From Heterostelium multicystogenum (Eukaryota; Evosea; Eumycetozoa; Acytosteliales; Acytosteliaceae), in the NCBI GenBank assembly GCA_003667245.1, contig RCNN01000046.1:62001-126000 (forward strand): a stretch of 64,000 nt of DNA, written 5' to 3'. The stretch's first letter is position 1; every line of letters begins with the position of its first letter. The notes beneath the pieces are model-generated. The model did no database searches and was not told the origin of the DNA. It saw nothing but the letters and a program-made list of their open reading frames with translations. Below, in pieces: positions 21,600 to 35,000 of the stretch. A program made the position numbers and the translations under genes.

Positions 21600-23354
21600 A
21601 TGAAAATATTATATTCAATTTTAGTATCTTTATGTCTGTTTATTCCATTGATTTTGGCAGATCAACCTCAAAGAATCATTATTTTTGAAGACCACCTGAA
21701 TCCAGAGTTTTTCAGATCTTAGTTTTGGAACAAGAAAATACACCAACAAAATTGTAAAATCTGGAAGCAATTCCATCCAAAATGGGAATTGAAAGAGGTA
21801 ACCAATCTTTGGTATGGACCAACTGATATTACACAAGGCTTTGATAAATTATCTGTAGGTTTATTATATATAATAATTGAATTTTCCAGAATCAATTCTA
21901 ACTTTCAATCAATGACAGAATTTAACATTCCATGTGTATGCTGGTAAAAATATCGATATTCCCATTGAGATTATATTAAGAGAAAGCGATAATAAACCAT
22001 CTAAAGCTTTACTATTGACCAATCCAGAGAATCCAGAGAAATCCATTTTAAAGAAAGCATTATTTGCAAAGGACACTTGGGAGTATGTCAATGTTCCAAT
22101 TTCATCTTTCTACCCCAATGATCAAGGACACCACTTCTATCGTTCTTTTACTCTTAGAAATCTCAAACAGAGAAAGGATGAATATTTCTACTTTGATGAT
22201 ATCGAATTGTCATCACAGCCAACCAAAGTTGAAAATGGACAAACAAAAGCAACTCAAGAGGATGCCAAAAACAAGATTGCTACCAATTGTTTGCAGAAAG
22301 AAGAAACTATGTTCAAGCTCTTAGAATCAGCCCAACCATTCTTTTCTCGTGATCCAGAGCTTTCTCACTCTTTCTTCTCAGTAGAGAAAGAGCCATTGGG
22401 TATCCCATCAGACTATGATGAACAATGGAATTTCATTGGTCAGATGGGTCGTGTCTACTTTTACAATGAATCCAACATTAGAATTGTTGGTCCAATTCTT
22501 CCAAAACAAAAGGCAGAGAAGCCTGTCTCCAATGCCGGTTGGTGGGTTGACTTGGTCTTTGAAAAGACAAACAACAGATCAGGTGTCAAGTCAGAGTTGC
22601 CAGCAGAGTTTTATGTTGGAAGATCACCCAACGGAAAAATTAACGTTGACACCTGGAATCTCTTTATGCCTGTAGTCGGAAGATGCTTCATGTTTGGAAT
22701 CGGATCGAACCTGAACAAAACCCTCAACATTACCAGGGTTGCAATGGATGTGCCTCTAATGGTCGGTGAAGGAGCCAACGGTAAGAAACACTGAGCTTGG
22801 AATGTCGGTATGGTTGGAAATCGACAAACTCGAAACCAAAGAAGAAGAGAAAATTATTATGGACATGAATGTCAACATCGTCGATCCACCACCCGTGATG
22901 CAAAACCATGTTCCCAAGTCTATGTGCAGAAACGATTCGATGGCCGTTGTTGTAGAAGCATTCCTCGATCTCGACCACGACTACCAGAAGGATGCCAACG
23001 AGATGGGTATTCCGGGTGTCATTGTCCACCTCAGTGACAAGTCGGGCAATCCCATCCAAGACGTCAGCGGAAGAGAAGTTCGTCCCGCCAAAAACCGACA
23101 TTGATGGTAGATACTACTTTGACCATCTCCCAATCGGTGAGTACCGAGTCAACTACAGATTCCCAGTACCACTTCACGCACAAGCTTTGGGATCATTCGA
23201 TACATCAACTCCAATGCCAGGATCCGGTATCTACTCCAACAAAATCATGGTTGACCACCAAAATGAGCGTTCCAGAAATGCAATCGAACGTGTCCACCCA
23301 GTTAAATCATGCAAACTTATTACAGAAATTCCACTTGCTCTTGCAATTGAGTAA
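21600..23354 (+). CDS. Secreted CnaB/SdrD-B-domain protein (colossin-like), with frame breaks
   Basis: A signal peptide (MKILYSILVSLCLFIPLILA) starts at ATG 21600. Exon 1 (21600-21854) joins exon 2 (from 21919) in phase 0. The C-terminal 120 residues form a CnaB/SdrD-B-like beta sandwich, seen as IPGVIVHLSDKSGNPIQDV followed by TDIDGRYYFDHLPIGEYRV, the fold found in Dictyostelium colossins. The middle region is a beta-rich extracellular domain with no named match. Three defects interrupt the frame. There is an in-frame TAG at 21720-21722 in exon 1, a frame change between about 22745 and 22795, and another at the A run 23090-23094. The latter two look like sequencing errors because protein similarity continues across them; the TAG is less easily explained. 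It may be an extracellular matrix or coat protein. Alternatively it is a recent pseudogene. Confidence 0.62.
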
Positions 23355-24141
23355 ATCTACAAACAAACAATCAATCAATCAAACAAGCAGCAGCAGCAAT
23401 ATACCATGTATTTTACTAATGAAACACTACAAAAAAGATAACATTAACCAAATCTCATTAACATTACATATTTTGTCATAATAGAAACTAACAAATATTA
23501 GTTATAATAGTTCAATTCTCAGTAATATCTATCAATACATATCTTATATATAATACAATATAGTAATACAATATATTTATGTTAAATAAACATAATTTAT
23601 AAACAAATAAAACTAAAATACAACTCTTTACTTTTTAAATTAATTATGATGTCTTAATAATAGGTTTGGGATGTTGTTTTTGAAAGTAACGTTTGTTTGA
23701 AAAAAAAACAAACATGGTTCAATGATGATGTTGTGATTTCATGTTTTTTTTTTTGTTTTTTAGTTTTGATGTTAGTGCGCTTGCTATCTTACTATCGACT
23801 GCATTACATAATAATTTTTCATAGTATCATCAACAACAACATATTTTTTTTTGATTTTTTTGTTGTTTTTATTTTACCCCTTTTAAAAATTTGAGTAATT
23901 TATAATCATCACTTATCGAATTTGCGAATCTCTATTGCTTATCTCTTCAACTTTCATTAAGTCTTACTTATCCAACAATCAGCAGTAACTGCAGTGTATC
24001 TAACTATAATACAGTCAGATACATTTCATTAATATTAGAAAGTTTGATCCCCAAATAACAGGAGTAGTGACCAAACCAAATCATAAACAACAACCTAAAT
24101 TGATATTACACTAAACATATTATAATCAATCAACTGTAATA
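23355..24141. other. Intergenic region before MPP beta
   Basis: These 787 bases are A/T-rich with T runs at 23744-23760 and 23843-23876. A short open frame within the T-rich part has a composition of pure T-run translation and is not called. The right end is the promoter of the MPP beta gene. Confidence 0.5.
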
Positions 24142-26149
24142 ATGGCACACAGAAATATCTCAAAGTTGTTCGGTTCAACTTCAAGATTGGTAAGTTCAAT
24201 CAACTCCCCTCATACTACATTTATATAGAAGATGAATCGATAATAGAAGATAGATATAGTATACATATAGATAGATAGATAGATGGATATAGATAAAGAC
24301 AGATAGAGACAGAATAGCACTATAGATTATTAAGAAGTTGTACTAGTATCATTTGATAGATTCAATATTCAGCTGTAGTATGATGAATTGATTGCCGAAT
24401 CAATTGTTGATAGTGAATAAAAACAGAATCAAATCAAAACTTGATACAACTTAGCTTGAAGAATAGAATCTATAGGAGCTGTGAATTGTAGATTGTAGAT
24501 TGATTACAGATTCAAATCAAATTGAAATTCATAATAATCAAAAAAGTAATAGTACATATAATAATTTATATTGTTATTTATTATATTATAAACAACAGGG
24601 TCTCTATCGTGGATTTGCATCTGAAACAGGACCACAACCATTGAACACTGACTTTTTGAATAAGACTCCAGAGACCAGAGTAACCACTTTACCAAACGGT
24701 ATTCGTGTTGCTACTGAACAATCATTCGGTGAGACCGCCAGCATTGGTGTCTGGGTCGACAGTGGTAGTGTATATGAAAACGAAAAGAACAATGGTGTCG
24801 CTCACTTTTTGGAGCACATGATCTTCAAGGGTACTGAGAAGCGTCCATCCGCTCACTACATTGAAACTGAAATTGAAAACATGGGTGGTAACCTCAATGC
24901 TTTCACCTCTCGTGAGCACTCTGCATACTACATGAAGGTTCTCAAGGAGAACATCCCAAATGCTGTCGATATCCTCTCTGATATCTTACAAAACTCAAAG
25001 TTCGAGTATGTCAATCACATTCACATTCGCCAATCACATCACATTACACCCAAAAATATGAAAATTCATATGCAGAAAAAAAAAAAAACAAAAAAAACAA
25101 AAAAACAACCTGACCTACTATCACAATCAAAAAATAAGAACATTATTATTAATCAAATAACTATTTCATCTTTACCTATTTTAGTCAAGCTAGCATTGAA
25201 AAGGAACGTCATGTTATTTTAAGTGAAATGCAATATGTACAATCAAAGGAAGAGGAAGTTATCTTTGACCAATTACACGCTGCTGCCTTCCAAGGATCAG
25301 CTTTGGGTCGTACAATTTTAGGTCCAGTAGAGAACATCAACAAGATCTCTCGTAACGATATCAAGGACTTCATTTCACAAAACTACACTGGTCAACGTTT
25401 GGTCATCGCCGCTGCCGGTGCTGTTAATCACGATAAATTGGTCGCAGCCGTCAAGGAGAAGTTTGGATCGATCGCTGCTGGTGAGCCATCACCACGTGCC
25501 TCCATCCCATCTGACTTTGTTGGTTCAGAGCTCAGAGTCCGTGACGACTCACTCCCATTGGTCCACTTTGCTGTTGCAGTTCGTGGTCTCCCATGGAACC
25601 ACCCAGATTACTTTGTCATGGAATTGATCCAAACCATGATTGGAAACTGGAACCGTAACTTGGCTGGTGGAAAGAATCTCATCTCCAATCTCGCTGAAGT
25701 TGTTGCCACCGAAAATTTGGCTGAATCATACTCACCTTCTTCACCTGCTACCAAGACACTGGTTTGTTCGGTAACTATGGTGTTGCTGCTCCAGAGCGTA
25801 TTGACGATTTGGTCTGCGAAATGTTGAAGGAATGGCAACGTATTGCCAACTCTGCTTCCGAAACTGAAGTTGAGCGTAACAAGCAAAAGCTTTTGGCCAA
25901 CACTTTGATGCAATACGATGGTACCTCACGTATCTGTGAAAAGATTGGTTTGCAAATGTTGACTTTGGGTCGTCGTTTGTCTGCCCACGAAATCTACTTG
26001 CGTATCACCGAAATTACTGCTGCTGATGTCCGTCGTGTAGCTTCCAGATTTTGACCGATGTTTCACCTGCTGTTACCGTTATTGGAAACACAGCCAATTT
26101 CCCCGACTACAATTTCGTCAGAGGATGGACCTACTGGAACAGACTCTAA
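24142..26149 (+). CDS. mppB: Mitochondrial processing peptidase beta subunit
   Basis: The zinc-binding catalytic subunit that removes matrix-targeting presequences from imported mitochondrial proteins. Exons: 24142-24189, 24599-25005 and 25185-26149. Exon 1 encodes a basic, Ser-rich presequence start (MAHRNISKLFGSTSRL). Exon 2 contains the inverted zinc motif HFLEH at 24803-24817, preceded by IGVWVDSGSVYE, plus the downstream TSREHSAYYMKVL. Exon 3 contains the second conserved glutamate region (IEKERHVILSEM), GRTILGPVENI and the long M16 C-terminal half. Two one-base breaks occur, one at about 25735 (SYSP then FFTCYQDTGLFG) and one at the T run 26049-26052 (ASRF then LTDVSP). The protein resumes in the next frame each time and ends with YWNRL, the MPP/core-1 type terminus. 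These look like sequencing errors in an otherwise intact gene. Confidence 0.92.
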
Positions 26150-26340
26150 ACCAAATATTAATGCTTGTTTTATTCAAAACGGATAGATATTTATATAATA
26201 AATAATAATAATAGTACATTTAAAAGAGATAAATAAATCAAATTATAAACAGATATACCATTTATTCGATCGCGTAATTACTATTTATTTAGTTCGAAGT
26301 TATTACTTTAAAAGTAATATCTTTAAATAGTTTAATTTTA

Positions 26341-27391
26341 TTAGATATTGGATAAAATTATTGGAATTCTTTTGTCTACATATCTCTCTATAAGCATCCG
26401 CAGTGAGTCCACCATTATGAAAGGATTTTCCAAAGGAATGAAATGGGTACTCTTAATTAATATGTGAGTAGATATTGAGGATAATAATGACATATTGTAT
26501 TGGCGTTCATTCCAATTTGGGTCTTTCTGGTCTGCCGTGAGGACTAACATAGGGATGTTGGAAAGTGGAGTTGTTGTGTTCATTGATTTATATGTTGAAT
26601 CCAATAATCTTGAACTTGGTATCATTATTGAAAATTCTTGCATTGCAGTCCTGATGAATGTTGGCGTGTAGAAGAAATCATTGATTTTTGTGATTATGGG
26701 TTCTGGAAGATTAGAGTTATTTGAAATAAATCCATATTCCATTGGAAAATGTGTATGTTGAGTATAATTCTTAAGTGTATTGTTTAGAGCCATCGGTAAT
26801 AATATTTCACATAAACCAACTGCACCATCAAGAATATTTGTGTTCATTTCGTATGAACCATATTTAGAATCAGTTCCATCGATAGTAAGAATTCCAACTA
26901 CTTCTTTCATATATTTGAGGGTAAAAAATTGAATGTCAATGCTTCCCCATGACCATCCTGCCATGATATATGGTGGCTGAATTCTTGCAATCTTTAAAGA
27001 TTCATGGAGACGATATGCAGTATCATTGGCCATCAAAGCATTTGGTGATGGATCAGAGTAACCATATCCATAGCGATCGAAGAAGCATACATTTGCAATA
27101 TTGAGATTGGGCAATGTTGGAATTAATGATTCTATGAAATTGGAGAAGATTAGTGATGGAAAAGGTACACCTCCATCAAATATAACATTTGGTTTGTAGA
27201 TTTTTTGAATATTAGGATTTCTATAGCATCGAATATGCATCTTCAATCCCTGAAACTCTGGAAATACACTATATCCGAAGTCATTCCAACCAATATAATT
27301 GATTCTTTGTCCTGAATGATTTGCAAAGGTCAAAGTTGATAATAATAAAAAGAAAAATAATATAAATGAAATATTTTTGTTGTTGTTGCAT
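26341..27391 (-). CDS. Secreted alpha/beta hydrolase
   Basis: About 345 residues with the alpha/beta hydrolase pattern. An oxyanion strand region (NVIFDGGVPFPS) is followed by CFFDRYGYGYSDPSP, the nucleophile elbow GWSWGS with Ser at 26950-26952, a late acidic strand (IPMLVLTADQKDPNW) and the catalytic-His region KSTHFIPLENP. The residues expected for a Ser-His-Asp triad are present. The N-terminus in the main frame is a signal-peptide-like stretch (ISFILFFFLLLSTLTFA) but has no ATG. An ATG followed by CAA repeats lies at 27389-27391 in a frame one base off, separated by the five-A run at 27374-27378. One extra A there would give a complete signal peptide. Substrate unknown. It is convergent with MPP beta (191 bp between stops). 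Confidence 0.8.
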
Positions 27392-29069
27392 TATGATTGT
27401 AATGTGGATAATTTTATGGTAATAGTACTGGTTTGTAGTTCTACAGATATTGTAATAATACTAATAATTATTTAAAATAATTATTTGATTCGAAATATAT
27501 TTATATTTGTATTTTGATTTGAGTTTACATTGTATAAAAAGGTCTATTTATAATATTTGATTTGAAGGATCCATTTACTAATGAGAATAGGTTTTGAATT
27601 TCTTGTCGATGGAAACCTAGAAATCAAGTTTTCATTATTTTTATCAGTATTTGTCAAGGGATCATTTCAATTGGGATTTAAAAGAAAGATAGATGGATCA
27701 GATTAGTGCAATTTAAGTTCATTTGGTGGTTTTTTTGAAATTTTTTAATAGAATGGGGTTAGTCTTATATATACATGTGGTATTGAAATTTGTGTAAATG
27801 GGTTTAAAAAAAAAACATAAGAGTAGTTTTTGAACTACAGATCGGTTTTGTGGATCTCAGAGTGGATTTAATGGGAATCTGTTTAAAAGAAATATGAATG
27901 AAATAATGATATGTGTTGAATCTATAACCTTACACATCATAATTTGGATGGTTTTGATGATCAAAAATAGGAATTATTAGTCATTTTATTCTACTATTTA
28001 TATACATATATTGAATTAAAATTCAAAAGAAAACATGATCTTGTTGTTGGTATTCAATTATATTTAGAAAAAAAGGAAGATCAACCCATTGTTTAAACAA
28101 TATAAAAATGGGACTCTGGGTATGGTGTAGTTATTTTAGAAGAAATAGATAAGTATTGGATTTTCATTAGATTATAACAAAATTTTGCTTTGTATTATTA
28201 AAGAAAAAACATATTAAGATATAGTTTATTTATTAAATAAAATTTGACCTATATTTATTTAATTTCTATTGTCATTTATTAATCTGTCTATCAAATTCAC
28301 AAATGATTTCTCATTTTCTCTTTGTATTTATGTTGGTAGATTTAAAAAATATTACCTTTAATAAAATTATAATATAAAGTTATCCTATCAAATTAATAAA
28401 AACAAATGTTTATGACAATAGATATACTAAGCCAATTAAAGAATGAAAATTCTCTAAAATGTATAGTGAGACCAATAACAATATAGTTATGTGGATCACT
28501 GATACTTGATAAGCGAAGAATATTAGTTTGATCTTTAGTGGTTTATGTTGTTCAAATTATTGTAAACACCGTGTGTTTAAATAGTAATCCATCTTGTCAA
28601 GAGGTGATATAATAAACCCTCTATCTCATTTAATGATGGACCAATTTCATAAAGTAACAAATTAAAACAAGAGTGGGTAGAAAATTAAATGTTTGTTGAA
28701 TTTCACACACACGTGTTTTAACTTGATATGTTAAACAATATGTAACAAAGTGGTTCATATTCGTGTGTAAATACTTATTGGCTCAATTTATATTAGTTAC
28801 CTACATTATTCCAGTTTGTACGGGGACATAATAAGGTGAGTATTATTAATAAAATGATATAACGTATAAAACCAAAATAGATTTCATGGATTTATATTAA
28901 ATCCACTACTACTTTTACACTTTTAAAATAATCATTAATTAAAATAATATATTATACAAAGTATTTAATGATAATAGGAAGAACATTTAATCTCACACTT
29001 CCCATTATTTAATATATTCTAATTTGTCCTTAACAAATAACTTATTTTAAATAGATACAAATTATTCAA
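27392..29069. other. Long intergenic region upstream of the PKS
   Basis: About 1.7 kb of very A/T-rich DNA between the hydrolase (minus) and the PKS (plus). No frame with codon bias or domain similarity is seen. It contains both promoters; length and composition are typical of regulated dictyostelid genes, but no motif can be named. Confidence 0.5.
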
Positions 29070-32000
29070 ATGATTTCCAATAAATCTTGTGATAACAATG
29101 ATGTTGCCATTGTTGGTATAGGATTGCGTCTTCCAGGAAAGTCTTCCACTCCAGAGAGTTTTTGGAACAATTTGTTAAATTCCTTTGATGGAATTGTCAA
29201 AGTCCCTAAGGAAAGATGGCCTGATTCGTTCAATAAGCACAATCTAATCTCAAATGAGACTGCTGGGTTGTTGGAGTTAGACGAGTGGAAGAAGTTCGAT
29301 TCTCTATTCTTTGGAATGGCTCCAAAAGATGCAAATGGAATTGATCCACAAGAAAGAATGTTGCTGACTGTAACCTATGAAGCCTTGGAAGATGCTCAAA
29401 TACCTTCTAAATCACTAAAGGGTTCAAATACTGGAGTTTTTGTTGGTGTTTCTAATGTAGCGTTCCCTACCCTCCTTTCTGGAAGTTCATATCTTGACCC
29501 TTACAACGGTACATTGACTGATTCCTATACTCATTCCATACTTGCAAATAGAGTCTCTTACTGTTTTTGACTTCCGAGGACCATCTATGTGTATAGACAC
29601 AGCTTGTTCATCATCGCTATTTGCATCTGATCTTGCTATCCAACACATTCAAAGTGGTCAATGTGATGTTGCAATTTCATCAGGAATCAATGCCCTATTA
29701 GATGTTGAGTCATCAATAGCCTATAGCTCTCTTGGTGTTTTGAACAATCATTGTAGATCTTTTGATGCCGATGGTAAAGGCTTTACTCGTTCCGAAGGTT
29801 GTGGTGTGGTTATTTTAAAAAGGCTATCACTTGCTGAAAGAGATGGAAATCGTATTTATGCAGTAGTGAAAGGAAGAAACACTAATGCTGATGGTCATTG
29901 TAACAAGGATACAATGTCATCCCCTTCAAGTTTAATTCAAACTGAAAATATCAAGATGGCATTGAAAAGATCAAATGTTGATCCATCAGAGATTTATTAT
30001 GTTGAAGCCCATGCAACCGGTACAATCGTTGGTGATCCAATTGAAGTGAAATCTTTGGCTGATGTTTTTGCTGAAAATCATTCACCAGAGAGACCTTTAA
30101 AGATTGGATCAGTTAAATCAAATATTGGTCATCTTGAAAGTGCAGCAGGAATTGCATCTCTCATCAAAGTATCATTGATGTTAAAAAATAGAAAGTTAGT
30201 TCCCAACATCAACTTGACAACTCTAAACCCAAAGATTCCTTTCAATGAATCTAACATTCAAGTCATCACCAAGGTGGAAGATCTACCAAATGATAAATTG
30301 ATCAATATGAGTGTTAATTCTTTTGGTATTGGAGGAACAAATTGCCATATTGTATTGCAAGAATATCAGAGTCCCAAAGTTATTTCAAAGTAAGTTATAA
30401 AGTTGTGATAAAATGATTATAGGAATTGAAGATAATTTGTTAACTATTTAAAAGTAAAAGTAAAGATGAAACCAACCCTAGTTTCCTAATTCCAATAAGT
30501 GGTAACTCTGAATATTCAATCAACAAGTATGTTGATATGATTAAAAGTTACCAAGAGAGTATTAGTTTGAAAGAGTTTGCACTCTATCAATCCCTTACAA
30601 AATCACATCATTCTACAAGAAGGGTGATTATTGCAAAAGATTGGAGTGAATTCAATGAAACTAGCAATGTATTCAGAGCTGTTTTACCAAACCGAGACAG
30701 TTTAGACAAAAAATTAATTTTTGTTTTATGTGGACAAGGACCACAATGGAATCAGATGGGAATGCAACTCTATAATTCAGAGCCAGTTTATAAATCAACA
30801 GTTGATAAATTAGATTCAATGTTCAAAGAATACACTGGATATAGTGTTATTCAAAAGATGTTAGAATTAACCAAAGATTCTAATGATATTCACAATCCAA
30901 TTTTAGCTCAACCATCTATATTCTTGTTCCAAGTTGGTTTGATTGAACTCTACAAATCTTGGGGAATTCAACCATCTGTCGTTATTGGTCATAGGTATGT
31001 AGATCAAATCTGTTATAGTGCCATTGTAAATTAATTTGTTTTTTGTAAGTTTTGGAGATACAACATCAGCATATATATCAGGAAACATATCATTATCAGA
31101 TGCCATAAAGATCGTTTATTTCAGGGCTTTGTATCAAAATGAAACAATAGGAACTGGAAGAATGTTGGTTGTTGGAATGGGTTTAACAAACTACCAATCA
31201 AAATATCATGATAAATATCCAAATCTTGAAATTGCATGTATTAATTCATCTGAATCAATAGTTGTCACAGGATCAGAGCTAGATTTGAATCAATTATCAA
31301 AAGAACTGAAGTCCAATGACATTATGAATACATTCCTCAGAACAGCTTGTTCATTCCATTCAACAAGTCAAAAACAAATTAAATCAAAAATACTAAATTC
31401 TTTAGGTGAATTTACATCACAGAAATCAAGTATTCCATGGTATTCAACTGTAAGTGGTGATTTAAAAACTGATGGAATGGATTCAAAATATCTCTATCAT
31501 AACATAAGAAAACCAGTGTTGTTTCATCAAGCACTATGCAAATTGAAGGAAGACATTAGAAATTTTGAAGATTATGTTTTCTTAGAGATCTCTCCACATC
31601 CAACTCTTTCAAACCTGATTCTCCAAACTATCCAACAGGCCAAAGTAGTATCACCTCTTCAAAGAAACAAAGATGAAACCGTAATGTTCAGATCATCACT
31701 TGCTTCACTTCATTGTTTGGGTGTCACTATCAATTTCCAAAATCAATTTTCATCACTTGATATTACCGATCAAGAATGGAAAGAGAAAACTTCAAATCTT
31801 CCTAGATACCAATGGGATAATGAGATCTATTGGAGAGAATCTCCTTATTATAAGAATAAGAGACATAATGGTCCCTCGACTTCTCTTCTTGGACATCAAC
31901 AACCTGGTCATGGTCTTCTTGTTTATATTTCAGATATAGATATTAAACGATATCCATACAAATATCTTAAAGATCATTTAGTTAAGAACAAACCATTGTT

Positions 32001-35000
32001 TCCTGGTGCCGGCTATATAGATGCAATCATTGATGCTTTTAAGTCACAGGAAAAGGATATTGTTATTAATAGACTTGATTTTATTTCTCCATTCACATTG
32101 AATGAATCTGAATACTCACAGAAACTTCAAACAAATATTGAAAACCTTTCTAAATATGAATACAAAATTCAGTTCTATAGCAAAAACAAAGAATGTGAGA
32201 ACACAACTGAAGATTGGTTTAAAACTGCAAAATCAATAGTTTCCCTTTCATCATCAAAAGAAAAAACTGTAGATATTAATGATTTCAAGAATCAATGTAA
32301 TCTAACAACATATACCCAAGAAGATTTCTACAAGAAGACATTGAGATTTGGCTTGAAATATGGACCTGCATTTCAACATATCAAAACTGTTTCTATTGGT
32401 GAGAAAACTACTTTTGCAACTCTTTCAATAAGATCAGCCAATTATACTCCATCTCATATACTCAATGCAACCCTTCTTGATAATTGTGTTCATGGACTAT
32501 TTGGACTAATTGAAGATAGAAGACAATTAATTTTCAAATCTATAGAAGAGATGATAATCAACTATCAGGCTTGGAAAGAACTTGAGAGTAATACTCCAGA
32601 AGAACTTTATCTTTTATCAACTTTGATAAGTTTTGATAATTATAATTATGTCGGAAGTTGTAAACTGGTTATGCCTAATGGTAAAGTTGTATTGGAAATG
32701 GAAAGATTTACAGCTAGTGTAACGGAAAGAATGAAAATGAAACAAATCAAATTTCCAGAAAAACAACTATTTTTGAATATATATCAAAAGAAAGAATCAT
32801 GTTTACCTTCCACATTTGACATATCGACAATTCCTATTTTGTATGAGTCAAAAGAAGGTCTAAAGCTTAGGAATTTTACCAAAGATTTTATCCATTTTTT
32901 GCATCATAGATTTATCACAGATATCCCATCTTTTGATATAAATGAAGTTCTGGATATTCCACCACAAGAATCTTTTGATAGACTCCATTTAACAAGATCA
33001 GATTCAAACATTAAACTATTTAATAGAATTGTTGAAATATTCAAAGAGAATAAGGAATATATTAATCAAGGAGAAATGAAAGAACCCACAGATCCATTTA
33101 TGGTTACATTTAAACCTATTATTGATTCTTGCATCAAGTTATCAACCCAAACACTTTTGGGAAATGAAGCATATGGTGAATATTTATTCAGAGATGGCAG
33201 TATGAATAAGATTTATGAAACTCCTTCAATGGTGTACTATTATAAGCAAACCTCACATCTCGCTTCATCAGCAATTGCGGAGATGGTAAAACAAAATCGA
33301 TCAAATAACAATACATATGATAAGAAAGTGATCAGAATTCTTGAACTTGGTGGTGGTATCGGAACAGTAACTAATGTTTTGATTCCTCAACTTGATGAAA
33401 TACTCAAAGGTCAAAATGATGTCGAAGTTATTTATACTTTCACAGATGTTTCATCATATTTCACCACACCAATGAAAGAGAAATTAACAAATCATTACAA
33501 GTTCAAATCAAACCTTAAGATAAAATTTAAGGTGTTAGATTTGGAAAAAGATTTGGTCGATCAAGGTGTATTGAAATCATCATATGATATGGTATTAATG
33601 TCAATGGTGATTCATATTGCTAAAGATATTGTTCTTGCATTGAATAATATCAATAGAATTCTCAAACCAAATGGATGGTTACTATTTATCGAACCAAATT
33701 ATAAATCAACCTTTGTTGATATCTTTTTTGGAGGATTCTCGACAATATGGAACTTTACTGATGATAAACGTGATCACTATGCTCTCAAAGCTGAAGAATG
33801 GTTGAAGTTACTTTCTGTTGATTATGGATATTATAATTCAAGAGCAATTGGATTGAATGATGAACATGGAAACCAGGTATCAACAGATCTTGGACATCTA
33901 TTTATTATTGCTTCACAAAAAATTAGTTTCAGTATGCATCCTCTCAATGAAGTCAAAAATCTATCAGTAATTATTGATGAAAATCAATCAGTCCCATTGG
34001 AAATATTTGAAAAGTATTCAAAAGTACCCATTCAAATCATTCATTCAAACAAAATTGAGGAATCCACTAATATACTTCGAGAATCAGAGGAAATTCTATA
34101 CCTTAGTTCAATTAATCAAATTACAATCGATTCCTATCAAAATACATTGTTTAACTTCACCCAACTACTTCATATATTCACTTACCAGGATAATCAGCCA
34201 TTGATTAGAGTAGTAACCAGAAATTGTGAATCAACAAACTATCTTTCCAATTCAATTGGAGGTGTAATCAGAACTGCATGGGTGGATCATAAAGAGATAA
34301 AATTATGTCATATCGATATTGATACTGATTTAAATGAGGACAACATCAAAATGATATTCCAGATATCTCATAATGAAAATTCATTTAATGAATACCACTA
34401 CAAGATTCTCAATAATGAAGTAAAGGTACCAAGGCTAGTGGAGATTGAATCGGAGCTTCACAAATCATCTGTGGCCTATGAAAAAAATCCTAGTAATTTG
34501 ACATGCAAACTTAATGTTAATTTGGAATATAAATTGACAAACAAATTGAATTTGCTCCCAAATGAAGTCGAAGTAGAAATTAAAGCAGCCGGTGTAAGCA
34601 ATCAAGATTACTTAAAACACCTCCGAATACTTCCAAGAGAACTTATTACCTCTGGAGATATATATCATCCACCATTTGGTTTAGAAGGATCTGGTATCAT
34701 TTCTAGAATTGGAAGTGCTGTTAGCAGATTAAAAGTTGGTGATGAAATTATTTGTGATGGAATGAAAGGCACATTAACAACACATGCTATCTTAAGTGAA
34801 GATGATGTGATCATTAAGCCAAAAGAAATTTCATTCAACGAAGCTGCTTCTTTTATAGGTGTATTTGGTAAAGCTTACTATTGTTTGGTAGATATTTGTC
34901 ATTTAAATTCAGAAAAAGAAACAGTTTTAATTCACAGTGCAACAGGAGGTTTTGGAATTGCAGCGCTCAATCTATTGAGAATGATGAAATGCAACAAAGT

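Noticed and set aside
26688..26702. Second TTATGGG (DUSE-like) string
   Set aside because: It lies inside the coding region of the alpha/beta hydrolase and has no G+C-rich RNA block at the right distance.
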